64,000 bases of DNA from QYOJ01 sp043810345 (GTDB lineage: Bacteria > Bacteroidota > Bacteroidia > Bacteroidales > FEN-979), in assembly GCA_043810345.1 (NCBI GenBank), contig JBDROF010000018.1:118937-182936 (forward strand), in the 5' to 3' direction. The translations under genes were made by a program, and so were the position numbers. Below, in pieces: positions 33,862 to 41,805 of this stretch. Under the pieces are notes generated by a model. That model had not been told where the DNA came from. It saw only the letters and a program-made list of their open reading frames with translations, and searched no databases. Within the stretch, counting starts at the first letter, position 1; each line of letters starts with the position of its first letter.

Positions 33862-34767
33862 TTGCCTGATTGTACAGCCGCATTTGTTTTTCCTGCCTTT
33901 GTCAGGGATTATGACGACGATAAGTCTCCGCAAATTGATGGTTTCAGTAAACACTTTCACCATCTTTTGGCAGAAGCATCCAGGGTGGTTGATCCCGACC
34001 TGACCTTTTTCCATCCCGAGAACCAGAATTTTCTGGACCATGAGTTACGGACTCAGTATATTGCTTTTGTTTATGGCTGTGCAATCTCAGATATTGTTCA
34101 GGGAAGAGGGATTCACCCGAAACTCCTCTGCGGATACAGCATGGGGATTTATGCCGCTTTGGTTCACGGGGGAGCTCTCTCCTTCGAGAATGGTCTTTTG
34201 TTAATCCGCAATGCTTTTCAGGAGATCTCTTATACAACGATGACTGACCGGTTTGGTATGGCCGGGATCATTGGACTTACCGAACCTGACATTCGGAACA
34301 TTCTTCAATCCCTCCCAGGGGTAAAAGTTACAAACCAAAACAGCTCCTACTCATTTGTGCTTTCGGGACGTCAGCAGGATCTGGAGAGAGCGCTGAAGGC
34401 CGCCCGGGAAGAGGGAGCTTTTCATGCCAGGATGCTCAGTGTAACTGTCCCTTACCATTCCTATTTGTTAAAATCGGCCGCACTACAATTTGCTAAATTC
34501 GTTTATAGCCTGGATATCCGTACACTCCAGATTCCATTGATATCGGTGCTCAACCGGGAAACCCTGAGTTCACCTGAAGATATTAAAACGGAACTTGTTG
34601 AAAACCTTTACAAACATTTTAACTGGCACTCAACCCAGCTAAAGATGATCGACATGGGCATCAACCTGTTTGTGGAGTGTGGACCCGGAAGTAGTCTGAA
34701 GAAGAACTCACGGTTTATTGAAGGAAATTACCGGTTTTTGTCCATGGATGAGATCCTCACGCATTAA
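33862..34767 (+). CDS. Malonyl-CoA:ACP transacylase-like acyltransferase
   Basis: The protein has 301 residues. The nucleophile elbow CGYSMGIYAAL puts Ser93 in GYSMG (GHSLG in FabD), and His199 in VPYHSYLL is the conserved base. ECGPGSSL closes the domain. It should load an extender unit onto ACP-3. The start is TTG 33862, since no in-frame ATG precedes the first conserved strand TAAFVFPAF. A dedicated malonyl/acyl loader supports an autonomous assembly line. It ends the long plus-strand run. Confidence 0.87.
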   Translation: MPDCTAAFVFPAFVRDYDDDKSPQIDGFSKHFHHLLAEASRVVDPDLTFFHPENQNFLDHELRTQYIAFVYGCAISDIVQGRGIHPKLLCGYSMGIYAALVHGGALSFENGLLLIRNAFQEISYTTMTDRFGMAGIIGLTEPDIRNILQSLPGVKVTNQNSSYSFVLSGRQQDLERALKAAREEGAFHARMLSVTVPYHSYLLKSAALQFAKFVYSLDIRTLQIPLISVLNRETLSSPEDIKTELVENLYKHFNWHSTQLKMIDMGINLFVECGPGSSLKKNSRFIEGNYRFLSMDEILTH

Positions 34768-34770
34768 GCC

Positions 34771-35463
34771 TCAGTCTACCTTCAGCCTATACCCTACATT
34801 GTAAACATTTTCGATCACCACACCATTCTTTCCCAAATGTTTCCGCAGACGGGAAACAAAGACATCCAGGCTGCGGCTTGAAAAGAAATGGTTGTGTCCC
34901 CAAATTTCAATCAGGAGCTCGTCTCTCTTCACCACCTTCTCACGGTTTTTCAGCAGGAACGAAAATAATTCCGCTTCTCTGTGGGTTAGCGCATGTTTTT
35001 TATCAGCTACGGTAAGCCAAAGATTGACAGGATCCCAAATCACCCTTTGATTGATCTCATTCACTCTGAATTCTTCATCCGAAAGCTGAACGGCCCGCCG
35101 TTTCAGGAATACCTCGATCTTCAGCACAAGCTCTTCAATGCTAAAGGGTTTTGTGATATAATCATCCCCACCCAGCTTGAGTCCATGAATTTTATCCTCT
35201 CTGGCAGAGCGGGCCGTGACGAAAATAATAGGAACCTGAAGGTCTTGTTCACGAATCTTTTCAGCCAGGGTAAAACCATCCATTTTTGGGAGCATGATAT
35301 CCAGGATGCAGAGATTATACTTGTTCTTCCCAAACTTCTCCAGCGCATCCTTCCCGTTTTCAATTGCGTCAATATCGTATCCCTTCATAGTAAGGTTATC
35401 CCTTGTCACGAATGAGAGCGTCAGGTCATCTTCAACATACAGTATCTTGGGTCGTTTTTTCAT
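34771..35463 (-). CDS. OmpR/PhoB-family response regulator
   Basis: The protein has 230 residues. The receiver domain (about 5-120) has the acidic pocket EDD (10-12), phospho-acceptor Asp55 (LCILDIMLP), Thr in VTARS and Lys in TKPFS. The C-terminal winged-helix DNA-binding domain (about 135-228) ends VGYRLKVD. The ATG at 35463 gives the start MKKRPKILYVEDD and overlaps the kinase stop by 4 bp. It probably regulates genes near the 21-bp repeat at 36793 and perhaps the flanking biosynthetic genes. Confidence 0.92.
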   Translation of the reverse strand: MKKRPKILYVEDDLTLSFVTRDNLTMKGYDIDAIENGKDALEKFGKNKYNLCILDIMLPKMDGFTLAEKIREQDLQVPIIFVTARSAREDKIHGLKLGGDDYITKPFSIEELVLKIEVFLKRRAVQLSDEEFRVNEINQRVIWDPVNLWLTVADKKHALTHREAELFSFLLKNREKVVKRDELLIEIWGHNHFFSSRSLDVFVSRLRKHLGKNGVVIENVYNVGYRLKVD

Positions 35464-36722
35464 CTGGTCATGGATATAACAAAGGAACAACCTTTTGCCG
35501 GTTCACTCTTCAGCGAGATTTTCCATCCGTGTGCTTTACAGGTGTTTCTGACATAGAAAAGACCCAGTCCAAATCCCTTGATATCATGCACGTTTCCTGT
35601 GGGGATACGGAAAAACTTACGGAATACCTTTTTCTGAAATGAATGAGGGATCCCCGGACCATTATCGCTGATCTTCAGAATAACAGATCTATTTTCACAA
35701 TAGGTTTCAACAACAATTGCGGGATCTTCACCTCCATATTTTGATGCATTATCCAATAGGTTGTAAATGATATTTGACAGGTGTACCGGATCCGCATGGA
35801 CCTTTCCAACATCAGCGGCAAGTTTTGTCCTGACCGAAAACACTTTTCCCGAATTGCTCCGGCAGTTTTCCAGCACTGGTATGATCAGCTCATTCAACTC
35901 GACATTCTCCCGTTTCAACTCAAAGCCCGTTTTCTCAATCCGAGCGATATTAAGGACTTTATTTACCAGCATGTTTAACCTGCTGTTTTCTTGTTTTATG
36001 ATGTTCCCATAGGTCAGTAACCGTTCCGGATCCTCCAGGATTGAGGGATGAGTGATGACATCTGCCGAAATATTAATGCTGGAAATTGGTGTCTTGAATT
36101 CATGCGTCATGTTGTTGATGAAGTCCTTCTGTAATTCAGAAAATCGTTTCTGCTTGAAAATCACCAGGATAGAGTAGCTGAAGAAGAGTACCAGGGCCAG
36201 CAGGATACCAGATAGGATCAACCAGATTGTCATATTACTGATGACAGTATTCTGGATGGAAGGAAACCGAATCCCGAAATAGTAGAGGTACTCACTGTAT
36301 TTTGGCAGGTTGGTGGAGGGGGAAAGAGATTTATTAACACCCTGCCTGGGGATGTAATTCCCGTAGACCATTTTATCGTTATGGCAATCGTAAATGGCAT
36401 ACTCATAATCCACATCCAGTCCGATCCGGGCGAACTCACTCTTCAGGTAATACTCCAGGATATTGGCATCGACAACGCTGTTTATGTTGACTACGAAGTA
36501 GTTGGAAGAAAGCTGGTTCACCGGGTTCTCATGGGGAGGAACCGTTTCATTATAGAGATACATTTTATGTGCGACACTGTTCAACCCAATGGAGATCGAT
36601 TCGTTCACCTGCTTCTCATTCATATTCCAGGCCTTGAGGAGCCAATAGATCTGAATCGTGAAAATCGCGATGATAGCAACTGTCCCGAACAAGATTACGA
36701 ACCTTACCTGATTATGTTTCAT
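35460..36722 (-). CDS. Sensor histidine kinase
   Basis: The protein has 420 residues. Two spans (about 7-28 and 164-188) flank a periplasmic sensor region of about 135 residues without a recognised fold. The H-box MTHEFKTP has His207, the N-box is NLLDNASKYGG, and the G-boxes are DNGPGIP and GFGLGLFYV. There is no clear HAMP domain. Start ATG 36722 (MKHNQVRF) is preferred over 36749. It is co-transcribed with the response regulator. Confidence 0.9.
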   Translation of the reverse strand: MKHNQVRFVILFGTVAIIAIFTIQIYWLLKAWNMNEKQVNESISIGLNSVAHKMYLYNETVPPHENPVNQLSSNYFVVNINSVVDANILEYYLKSEFARIGLDVDYEYAIYDCHNDKMVYGNYIPRQGVNKSLSPSTNLPKYSEYLYYFGIRFPSIQNTVISNMTIWLILSGILLALVLFFSYSILVIFKQKRFSELQKDFINNMTHEFKTPISSINISADVITHPSILEDPERLLTYGNIIKQENSRLNMLVNKVLNIARIEKTGFELKRENVELNELIIPVLENCRSNSGKVFSVRTKLAADVGKVHADPVHLSNIIYNLLDNASKYGGEDPAIVVETYCENRSVILKISDNGPGIPHSFQKKVFRKFFRIPTGNVHDIKGFGLGLFYVRNTCKAHGWKISLKSEPAKGCSFVISMTR

Positions 36723-36792
36723 CCGGGCAACCTGAGATGTGGAGTCCAAAAATAGACCAAAATCTGCTTAAAAAACGTAATTTTGCTTTTCA

Positions 36793-36841
36793 TTAACATA
36801 ATTTTACGTTACGTTAACATTGTTTTACCTTTTGTTAACAT
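36793..36841. promoter_or_regulatory. Three TTAACAT boxes at exact 21-bp spacing (candidate operator)
   Basis: TTAACAT occurs at 36793, 36814 and 36835, exactly 21 bp (two helical turns) apart. TTTTACG and TTTTACC fall at matching positions between them. The array lies between the divergent sensor kinase gene and the DUF1573 gene. Direct repeats on one DNA face are the usual target form of OmpR/PhoB regulators, so autoregulation is a reasonable inference. Confidence 0.7.
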
Positions 36842-36894
36842 GGATATCGAATAGATGATCGGATTTTTGTACAATCAATTAAAACACAACCGAC

Positions 36895-37365
36895 ATGAAA
36901 CAAGCAACACTTTTCACCATCCTCATTCTTTTTGCTGCATCTATTTCATTATTGGCCCAACAAACAACGATCACATACCATAAAGAGGCAGATAAAAAAG
37001 AAAAGAAAAATGGCCCTATAGCCAAATTTGATAAGACTGTAAATGATTTTGGACAAATTGAACAAGGCATCCCGAGAACAGCCGAGTTCACATTGACCAA
37101 CGAAGGCAATGAACCGCTCCTGATCAGCTCCGCGAAAGCCTCCTGCGGTTGCACGAACCTGAAGTATTCAACCGAACCAATTCTCCCAAAAAAGTCCACA
37201 ACAATCTCAGCTACTTACAATGCGGCAGCACCAGGTAATTTTATCAAGACAATCACTGTGCAGACCAACGCTGATACAGATAATGTGATTCTTCAGATCA
37301 AAGGAATGGTTGTATCGAAAGATGGAACCGTGCCAGAGAAGAAGTACGTGCCAGAGAATAAGTAA
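36895..37365 (+). CDS. Secreted DUF1573 protein
   Basis: The protein has 156 residues with a signal peptide (to about residue 20, LLAQ). The DUF1573 Ig-like domain is clear: FDKTVNDFGQIEQGIPRTAE, LTNEGNEPLLI and SAKASCGCT. The domain occurs widely in secreted Bacteroidota proteins and its role is unknown. It lies directly downstream of the 21-bp repeat operator and may be a target of the two-component system. Confidence 0.87.
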   Translation: MKQATLFTILILFAASISLLAQQTTITYHKEADKKEKKNGPIAKFDKTVNDFGQIEQGIPRTAEFTLTNEGNEPLLISSAKASCGCTNLKYSTEPILPKKSTTISATYNAAAPGNFIKTITVQTNADTDNVILQIKGMVVSKDGTVPEKKYVPENK

Positions 37366-37440
37366 TTGCGTATCATTGCCATCATTTCCAAGATTGCACA
37401 TGAATTGATTTTTTACGTCTTATATCCTTCGTCCTTCGTC
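37366..37440. repeat. ATCATTGCC words followed by GACGAAGGACGAAGG-type words
   Basis: TGCGTATCATTGCCATCATT is a relative of the 201-270 array. The array CTTATATCCTTCGTCCTTCG then TCGCTCC, read on the minus strand, encodes the last residues and stop codon of the radical SAM enzyme at 37413. Confidence 0.7.
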
Positions 37441-38855
37441 GCTCCTCTTTCTTCCTTCCTGATTCTTAGCAGTGTCCTGAACATGGGTTCGGTTAGCTCT
37501 TTCTCTTTTCGCGTAAGCAGGGCTTTTTGCATCAACTCCGGTGAGGGGGAGCTTTCAGCAGATGGAAGACAATTATGGAATGTATTGCTGATCTCTTTCA
37601 GTATCTTACCCAGTTTCTTTTTCGGTGTATCTGCTGAAAAATAGTAGGGTGATGGGTAAAACAGGGATTCCCCGGGTTGGATCACACCCTCTTTCAGAGC
37701 GATTTTCTCCAGGGGTGTATTCGGATAGATCCGCAAGCCAGCATGCATTAATACCATATCTTCTTCGTTGATATACCGGCCAATAAAATTATGTGTCTGG
37801 GCAACCGTTTCAGTAGTCTCTCCCGGTCCTCCAAAGAGAAAGAACCACATGGTAGGCAAGTCATACATCCTGGTCAAGAGGGCAGTGCGCTTGATATCCC
37901 GGAAGGTGAATCCTTTCTGCAGGTTTTTAATAACGGCCGGGGCCGCACTGTCGGGAGTTACATCAATCTGTATAAAACCTGCCTTGATCATCAGTTTAAA
38001 GAGTTCATGACTGGTGTTCCTGGGATTGATCCCCATGGTCCGGAGCCGGGGACGAATATTTCTCCGGATGATGGCGCGACAGATATCTTCTGCATGACCT
38101 GCCGGTTCATTAAAGGTAGAGTCAATGAAATCGAAGGTGACCTTCCCCAACCGGTCCATGGCCTCTTCAATCTCACGTGCAATATCATCCGGATTACGGA
38201 CCCTGTAACGTCTCCCCTCTATGCAGGGATAGGTACAATAGATGCACCGGAGTGCGCAACCCCTTTTGGTCTGGACACTATAGACACCACGCTCTTTGTA
38301 CGGGGAAAAATCGATGTGTCGGTCAATCTCAGAAAAAGGGATGGAGTGAAAGGGAATAAACTTTGTCACTGAAACCGCTCCTGCTTTCCTGTTCTCTTTC
38401 CTGAACACCTGCGGGAGGTGATCCACCGGTTTCTCCTTGTCCAGGCAGCGGAGAACCTCCAGGAACACCTCCTCCCCCTCCCCTGTGATCCCATAATCGG
38501 CTTCGGTCATCTCCATGATCTCCTGCGGAAAGACACTGAATCCACTACCTCCAAGGATTACGGGAGCCTGGGAAACATGTTGAACCGGGTGGATAAAGTC
38601 ACGCAGTATATCGCCGATATAAAACACCGTTCTATCAGCGACGACATCGTCGATGTTTCTGATACTGAATCCAATGTAATCGGGATCAAAGGATTTTACC
38701 TGATCCACCAGCGATCTCCCTTCATTAAAAACCCCGTCATAGATCTTCACATCATACCAAGGTTCCAGGTACGATGCAAGTAAACAAAGTCCCAAAGGGG
38801 GAATAGGATAAGGAAATTTTTCAATATTTGTATTAACCAGAAGGACTCTCTTCAT
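37413..38855 (-). CDS. B12-binding-domain radical SAM enzyme, rSAM-3
   Basis: A 480-residue paralogue of rSAM-1. The B12-binding-like Rossmann domain is at about 1-140 (GGSGFSVFPQE), and the radical SAM cysteines 200, 204 and 207 are in RGCALRCIYCTYP followed by CIEGRRYR. The N-terminal motif PIPPLGLCLLASYL parallels VYPLGISYLLSYL of rSAM-1. The C-terminal EERGATKDEGYKT is repeat-encoded. ATG 38855 (MKRVLLVNTN) is the sensible start. It lies on the strand opposite to the main block with rSAM-4. Confidence 0.88.
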   Translation of the reverse strand: MKRVLLVNTNIEKFPYPIPPLGLCLLASYLEPWYDVKIYDGVFNEGRSLVDQVKSFDPDYIGFSIRNIDDVVADRTVFYIGDILRDFIHPVQHVSQAPVILGGSGFSVFPQEIMEMTEADYGITGEGEEVFLEVLRCLDKEKPVDHLPQVFRKENRKAGAVSVTKFIPFHSIPFSEIDRHIDFSPYKERGVYSVQTKRGCALRCIYCTYPCIEGRRYRVRNPDDIAREIEEAMDRLGKVTFDFIDSTFNEPAGHAEDICRAIIRRNIRPRLRTMGINPRNTSHELFKLMIKAGFIQIDVTPDSAAPAVIKNLQKGFTFRDIKRTALLTRMYDLPTMWFFLFGGPGETTETVAQTHNFIGRYINEEDMVLMHAGLRIYPNTPLEKIALKEGVIQPGESLFYPSPYYFSADTPKKKLGKILKEISNTFHNCLPSAESSPSPELMQKALLTRKEKELTEPMFRTLLRIRKEERGATKDEGYKT

Positions 38856-38865
38856 GAAATAAACA

Positions 38866-38999
38866 ATAAGCACCAATATTCAATTATCAAATAACAACTA
38901 AATACTAATGTTTTAATCTGTCAGCAGTGATTGAAATGGTTGGCAATTCGGTCATTGGAATTTGGATATATTTGAAATTTGTTTTTTGCGATTTGTAAA
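38866..38999. repeat. AT-rich quasi-palindromic intergenic repeat
   Basis: CAATATTCAATTATCAAATA-type words on the left and CATTGGAATTTGGATATATT-type words on the right give imperfect dyad symmetry like 14678-14838. It separates rSAM-4 from rSAM-3. Confidence 0.65.
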
Positions 39000-39000
39000 T

Positions 39001-40341
39001 TTAAATTACATCTGTCCCCTTCTTGATCAGCCACAGCGCTCCAACCCTTTCATGAAATTCTTCATAGGGAAGGGTTGTCTTTGTAACTGCATTAAAAAAG
39101 TTATACTTATTATAATCATGATCGATAATCTGCTCCTTGATCTGCCGGTAATAGACGGTGCCCGGCATCGGCGACAAAATCGTATAACCGGCATACACAA
39201 CCGGGTTGGCAGAGGAGTAATCAGCTAATGCTTTGAAATCATCTTTCATATAATCAAAAGGAATCACATAGTTTCCTCTGACCATGATCCCATATTCATG
39301 AAACACCTCAATCGCCTTCTGATTATCCCCTGCCGGCGATTCCTTCTTGTACCGCTTCAGCTCCTCGTCACGGAATGATTCAAAACCACAGATCACGACT
39401 TTTAACCCTCCCCTTGCCATCTTTTCAATAATCTCCGGATGGTTTGCCGCCACATCGGCCCGGATATCCATCACCAATGTTTTCTCTATCCGTTCTTCCA
39501 CGATCCGGGCGAACAGCTGATTCATGAACGCCATGTCCACCACGGTGTTGGCATCTGCAAACCGCACTACCGAGTACTCGGGAATGGATTGCAGCTCCTG
39601 GATCAGGCTTTCAACAGTTCGCTGGTGGTATTTCCCCAGGAACTGCGTCCAGATAGAACAAAAGGTGCACTTATAGGGGCATCCAAGAGAGGTAAATACA
39701 TAGGTACTTGGATCAGGGCTATTACCAACTCTATAAGTCGATATCCATTTTGCCAGATGCCCACGATCAATCGCCAGGTAATCCTCACAAGCTGCATCCC
39801 AGGGTGATGGCTTTCCAGCTGTCTTCACCAGGACACCCTGCTGCCTGATCAGAATGCCAGCTACTGATTCCAATGGCATTCCAACCGCTTTGGCCCTCAT
39901 CAACTCCCTGAATATATGTGCACACTGCCCCGGGATGACCACATCAACAGAATGATCTGTGAAATCAAAAGGGAGCAGGGTAGCATGCAATCCCCCGGCG
40001 ACGGTCAGGATCTCGGGATTCACCTCCTTGACTACCTTACAGATAGTAACAGAATCGTTGAATTCCGAAGTAATCACAGTTACGCCCACCACATCCGGCC
40101 GGTGTCTCTCCACAAGCTCCTTGACAAGTTTCCGTAATGGCGGAGTGGCCGGATCAAGGTCATACTCCCCTTTTGTGTCAAACAACACTACGTCATGATC
40201 CTTCACGGCTGCAGCGACGGTCAGTAATCCCAGAGGCGGACCGATCAATTTCTTGTGGATGAATCGTTTGGCTGCCTTCGGGGCATATTTTAGAATGTTG
40301 TTTTCAGGAGAACGGGGAGGATTTATCAGGAGGATCTTCAT
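39001..40341 (-). CDS. B12-binding-domain radical SAM enzyme, rSAM-4
   Basis: The protein has 446 residues. The N-terminal B12-binding-like domain (about 1-150) starts MKILLINPPRSP, as in many cobalamin-type radical SAM methylases and cyclases. The cluster cysteines are 221, 225 and 228 (LGCPYKCTFC). It keeps VAGGLHATLLP, where a Rossmann loop is expected. It differs from rSAM-1/3 around the cluster (CSIWTQFLG). The real start is ATG 40341; upstream is repeat. Confidence 0.87.
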   Translation of the reverse strand: MKILLINPPRSPENNILKYAPKAAKRFIHKKLIGPPLGLLTVAAAVKDHDVVLFDTKGEYDLDPATPPLRKLVKELVERHRPDVVGVTVITSEFNDSVTICKVVKEVNPEILTVAGGLHATLLPFDFTDHSVDVVIPGQCAHIFRELMRAKAVGMPLESVAGILIRQQGVLVKTAGKPSPWDAACEDYLAIDRGHLAKWISTYRVGNSPDPSTYVFTSLGCPYKCTFCSIWTQFLGKYHQRTVESLIQELQSIPEYSVVRFADANTVVDMAFMNQLFARIVEERIEKTLVMDIRADVAANHPEIIEKMARGGLKVVICGFESFRDEELKRYKKESPAGDNQKAIEVFHEYGIMVRGNYVIPFDYMKDDFKALADYSSANPVVYAGYTILSPMPGTVYYRQIKEQIIDHDYNKYNFFNAVTKTTLPYEEFHERVGALWLIKKGTDVI

Positions 40342-40372
40342 CAATTACGAATTACGAATGACGAATTTTAAA
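40342..40372. repeat. AATTACGAATGACGAATT-family word
   Basis: AATTACGAATTACGAATGAC then GAATTTTA belongs to the family of 8150-8180 and 61781-61812. It fills the divergent gap between rSAM-4 and the glycosyltransferase. Confidence 0.75.
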
Positions 40373-40440
40373 ATGTGATGCAGAAAAGATAATCAAAGGT
40401 ACATATTTAATAGACTTAAGGCTGCCTTGTGTGGAATTGC

Positions 40441-40448
40441 TATTTTTG
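40441..40448 (+). promoter_or_regulatory. -7 element upstream of the glycosyltransferase
   Basis: TATTTTTG lies 59 bp before ATG 40500 and 29 bp before the alternative ATG 40470. Confidence 0.5.
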
Positions 40449-40499
40449 CTTTGTCAACCTCGTTCCCGGATGCCGGATAGCAATTACATAAGCCAGAAG

Positions 40500-41795
40500 A
40501 TGAAATCGTTGAGGTGTTGCGTGATCATTCCAACCTACAACAATGCCGGAACGCTGGAGAAGGTGATCCGAGGAGTACAGGAATATTCTGACGACATCAT
40601 CGTGGTGAACGACGGGAGCACGGATGAAACACCGGAGATCTTAAACAAGTTGGCAGCTGGCAGTTGGCACTTGGCAGAAGATGGCACGGCACCACGGCAC
40701 CACGGCACCACTTCACCAGTCACCAGTCACCAGTCACCAGTCACCATAATCACCACTTCCACCACATCCACCACATTCACCATTATCACCATCCCCCGCA
40801 ACACCGGCAAAGGCTTCGCGCTCCGGCAAGGATTCAACTATGCTATTCAGCAGGGATACCGCTATGCTATCACGATCGACAGCGATGGGCAACATTTTCC
40901 GGAAGACATCCCGAAATTCATTGAAAAAACAGAAGAGGATCCTGATGCCATCGTGATTGGCGCACGGGACATGAAACAGGAGGATGTACCAGGAACCAGC
41001 AGTTTCGGACATAAATTCTCCATTTTCTGGTTCCGGGTTGAGACCGGTCTGAGGGTCCCTGATGTACAATCGGGGTATCGCCTTTACCCGCTTAAGCGGA
41101 TCCAAACCATCCGCCAATTTTACTGTTCCAGGTACGAATTTGAGGTAGAGATCCTTGTCCGGTTAGCCTGGCGGGGGGTGTCTATCCTATCGGTACCGGT
41201 GAAGATCTGGTATGGAGCAGCCGCGGAGCGTGTTTCACATTTCCGGAAAGGGAGGGATTTTGCTCGGACCAGTCTGCTCAATAGCATTCTGGTCTTTGCA
41301 GCCCTTCTCTGGGTCAGACCGTTCCATTTTACCAAAGGTCTTCGGAAAAAAAGCTTCAGGGAGATCATCCGGGAGTATTTCATCAACAGTGAGGATACCA
41401 ACGCAAAATTGGCCTGGTCTGTGGTGCTTGGCATCTTCATCGGGGTATCTCCCGTCTGGGGATATCAGATGATTGTTGCTGTAGCACTGGCACATTTTCT
41501 CCGATTGCACAAATTTGTCGCACTGGTAGCCTCCAACATCAGCATCCCTCCCCTGATCCCCATTATCCTCTTTTGCAGTTATATCACAGGAGGGTTTGTG
41601 CTTGGAGCTGAGAACACCCATCTGGAATACTCTTCAGGCATTAATTTCCAGTGGATCAAGCAACACCTGATCCAATACATCGTGGGAAGTTTTGTTTTTG
41701 GTGCCGTGCTGGCACCTGTGACCGGATTCATCACCTATGTTTTGCTGGTCACCTTCAGAAAGAATGTACAACTAAAAGAGATGGAAAAGAACTAA
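40500..41795 (+). CDS. GT2 glycosyltransferase with C-terminal DUF2062 domain
   Basis: The protein has about 431 residues. The GT2 domain (about 1-270) has CVIIPTYNNAGTLEKVI, VVNDGSTDE and TIDSDGQHFPEDIP (the DxD-like site). The DUF2062 membrane domain with several spans follows (about 290-425). This fusion is typical of flexirubin/aryl-polyene clusters, where it probably glycosylates or otherwise modifies the lipid carrier. About 45 residues between ILNKLA and IPRNTGKGFAL (40650-40790) are repeat-derived Thr/Ser/His-rich sequence inserted in frame. ATG 40470 would add ten residues overlapping another repeat. Confidence 0.87.
   Translation: MKSLRCCVIIPTYNNAGTLEKVIRGVQEYSDDIIVVNDGSTDETPEILNKLAAGSWHLAEDGTAPRHHGTTSPVTSHQSPVTIITTSTTSTTFTIITIPRNTGKGFALRQGFNYAIQQGYRYAITIDSDGQHFPEDIPKFIEKTEEDPDAIVIGARDMKQEDVPGTSSFGHKFSIFWFRVETGLRVPDVQSGYRLYPLKRIQTIRQFYCSRYEFEVEILVRLAWRGVSILSVPVKIWYGAAAERVSHFRKGRDFARTSLLNSILVFAALLWVRPFHFTKGLRKKSFREIIREYFINSEDTNAKLAWSVVLGIFIGVSPVWGYQMIVAVALAHFLRLHKFVALVASNISIPPLIPIILFCSYITGGFVLGAENTHLEYSSGINFQWIKQHLIQYIVGSFVFGAVLAPVTGFITYVLLVTFRKNVQLKEMEKN
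40650..40790. repeat. Composite repeat block inserted in frame in the GT2 domain
   Basis: Four different words follow one another: GTTGGCAGCTGGCAGTTGGC, then GGCACCACGGCACCACGGCA, then CACCAGTCACCAGTCACCAG (four units), then CACTTCCACCACATCCACCA. The whole block is a multiple of three within the coding frame. Confidence 0.85.
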
Positions 41796-41805
41796 CCGGT
41801 GCTAA

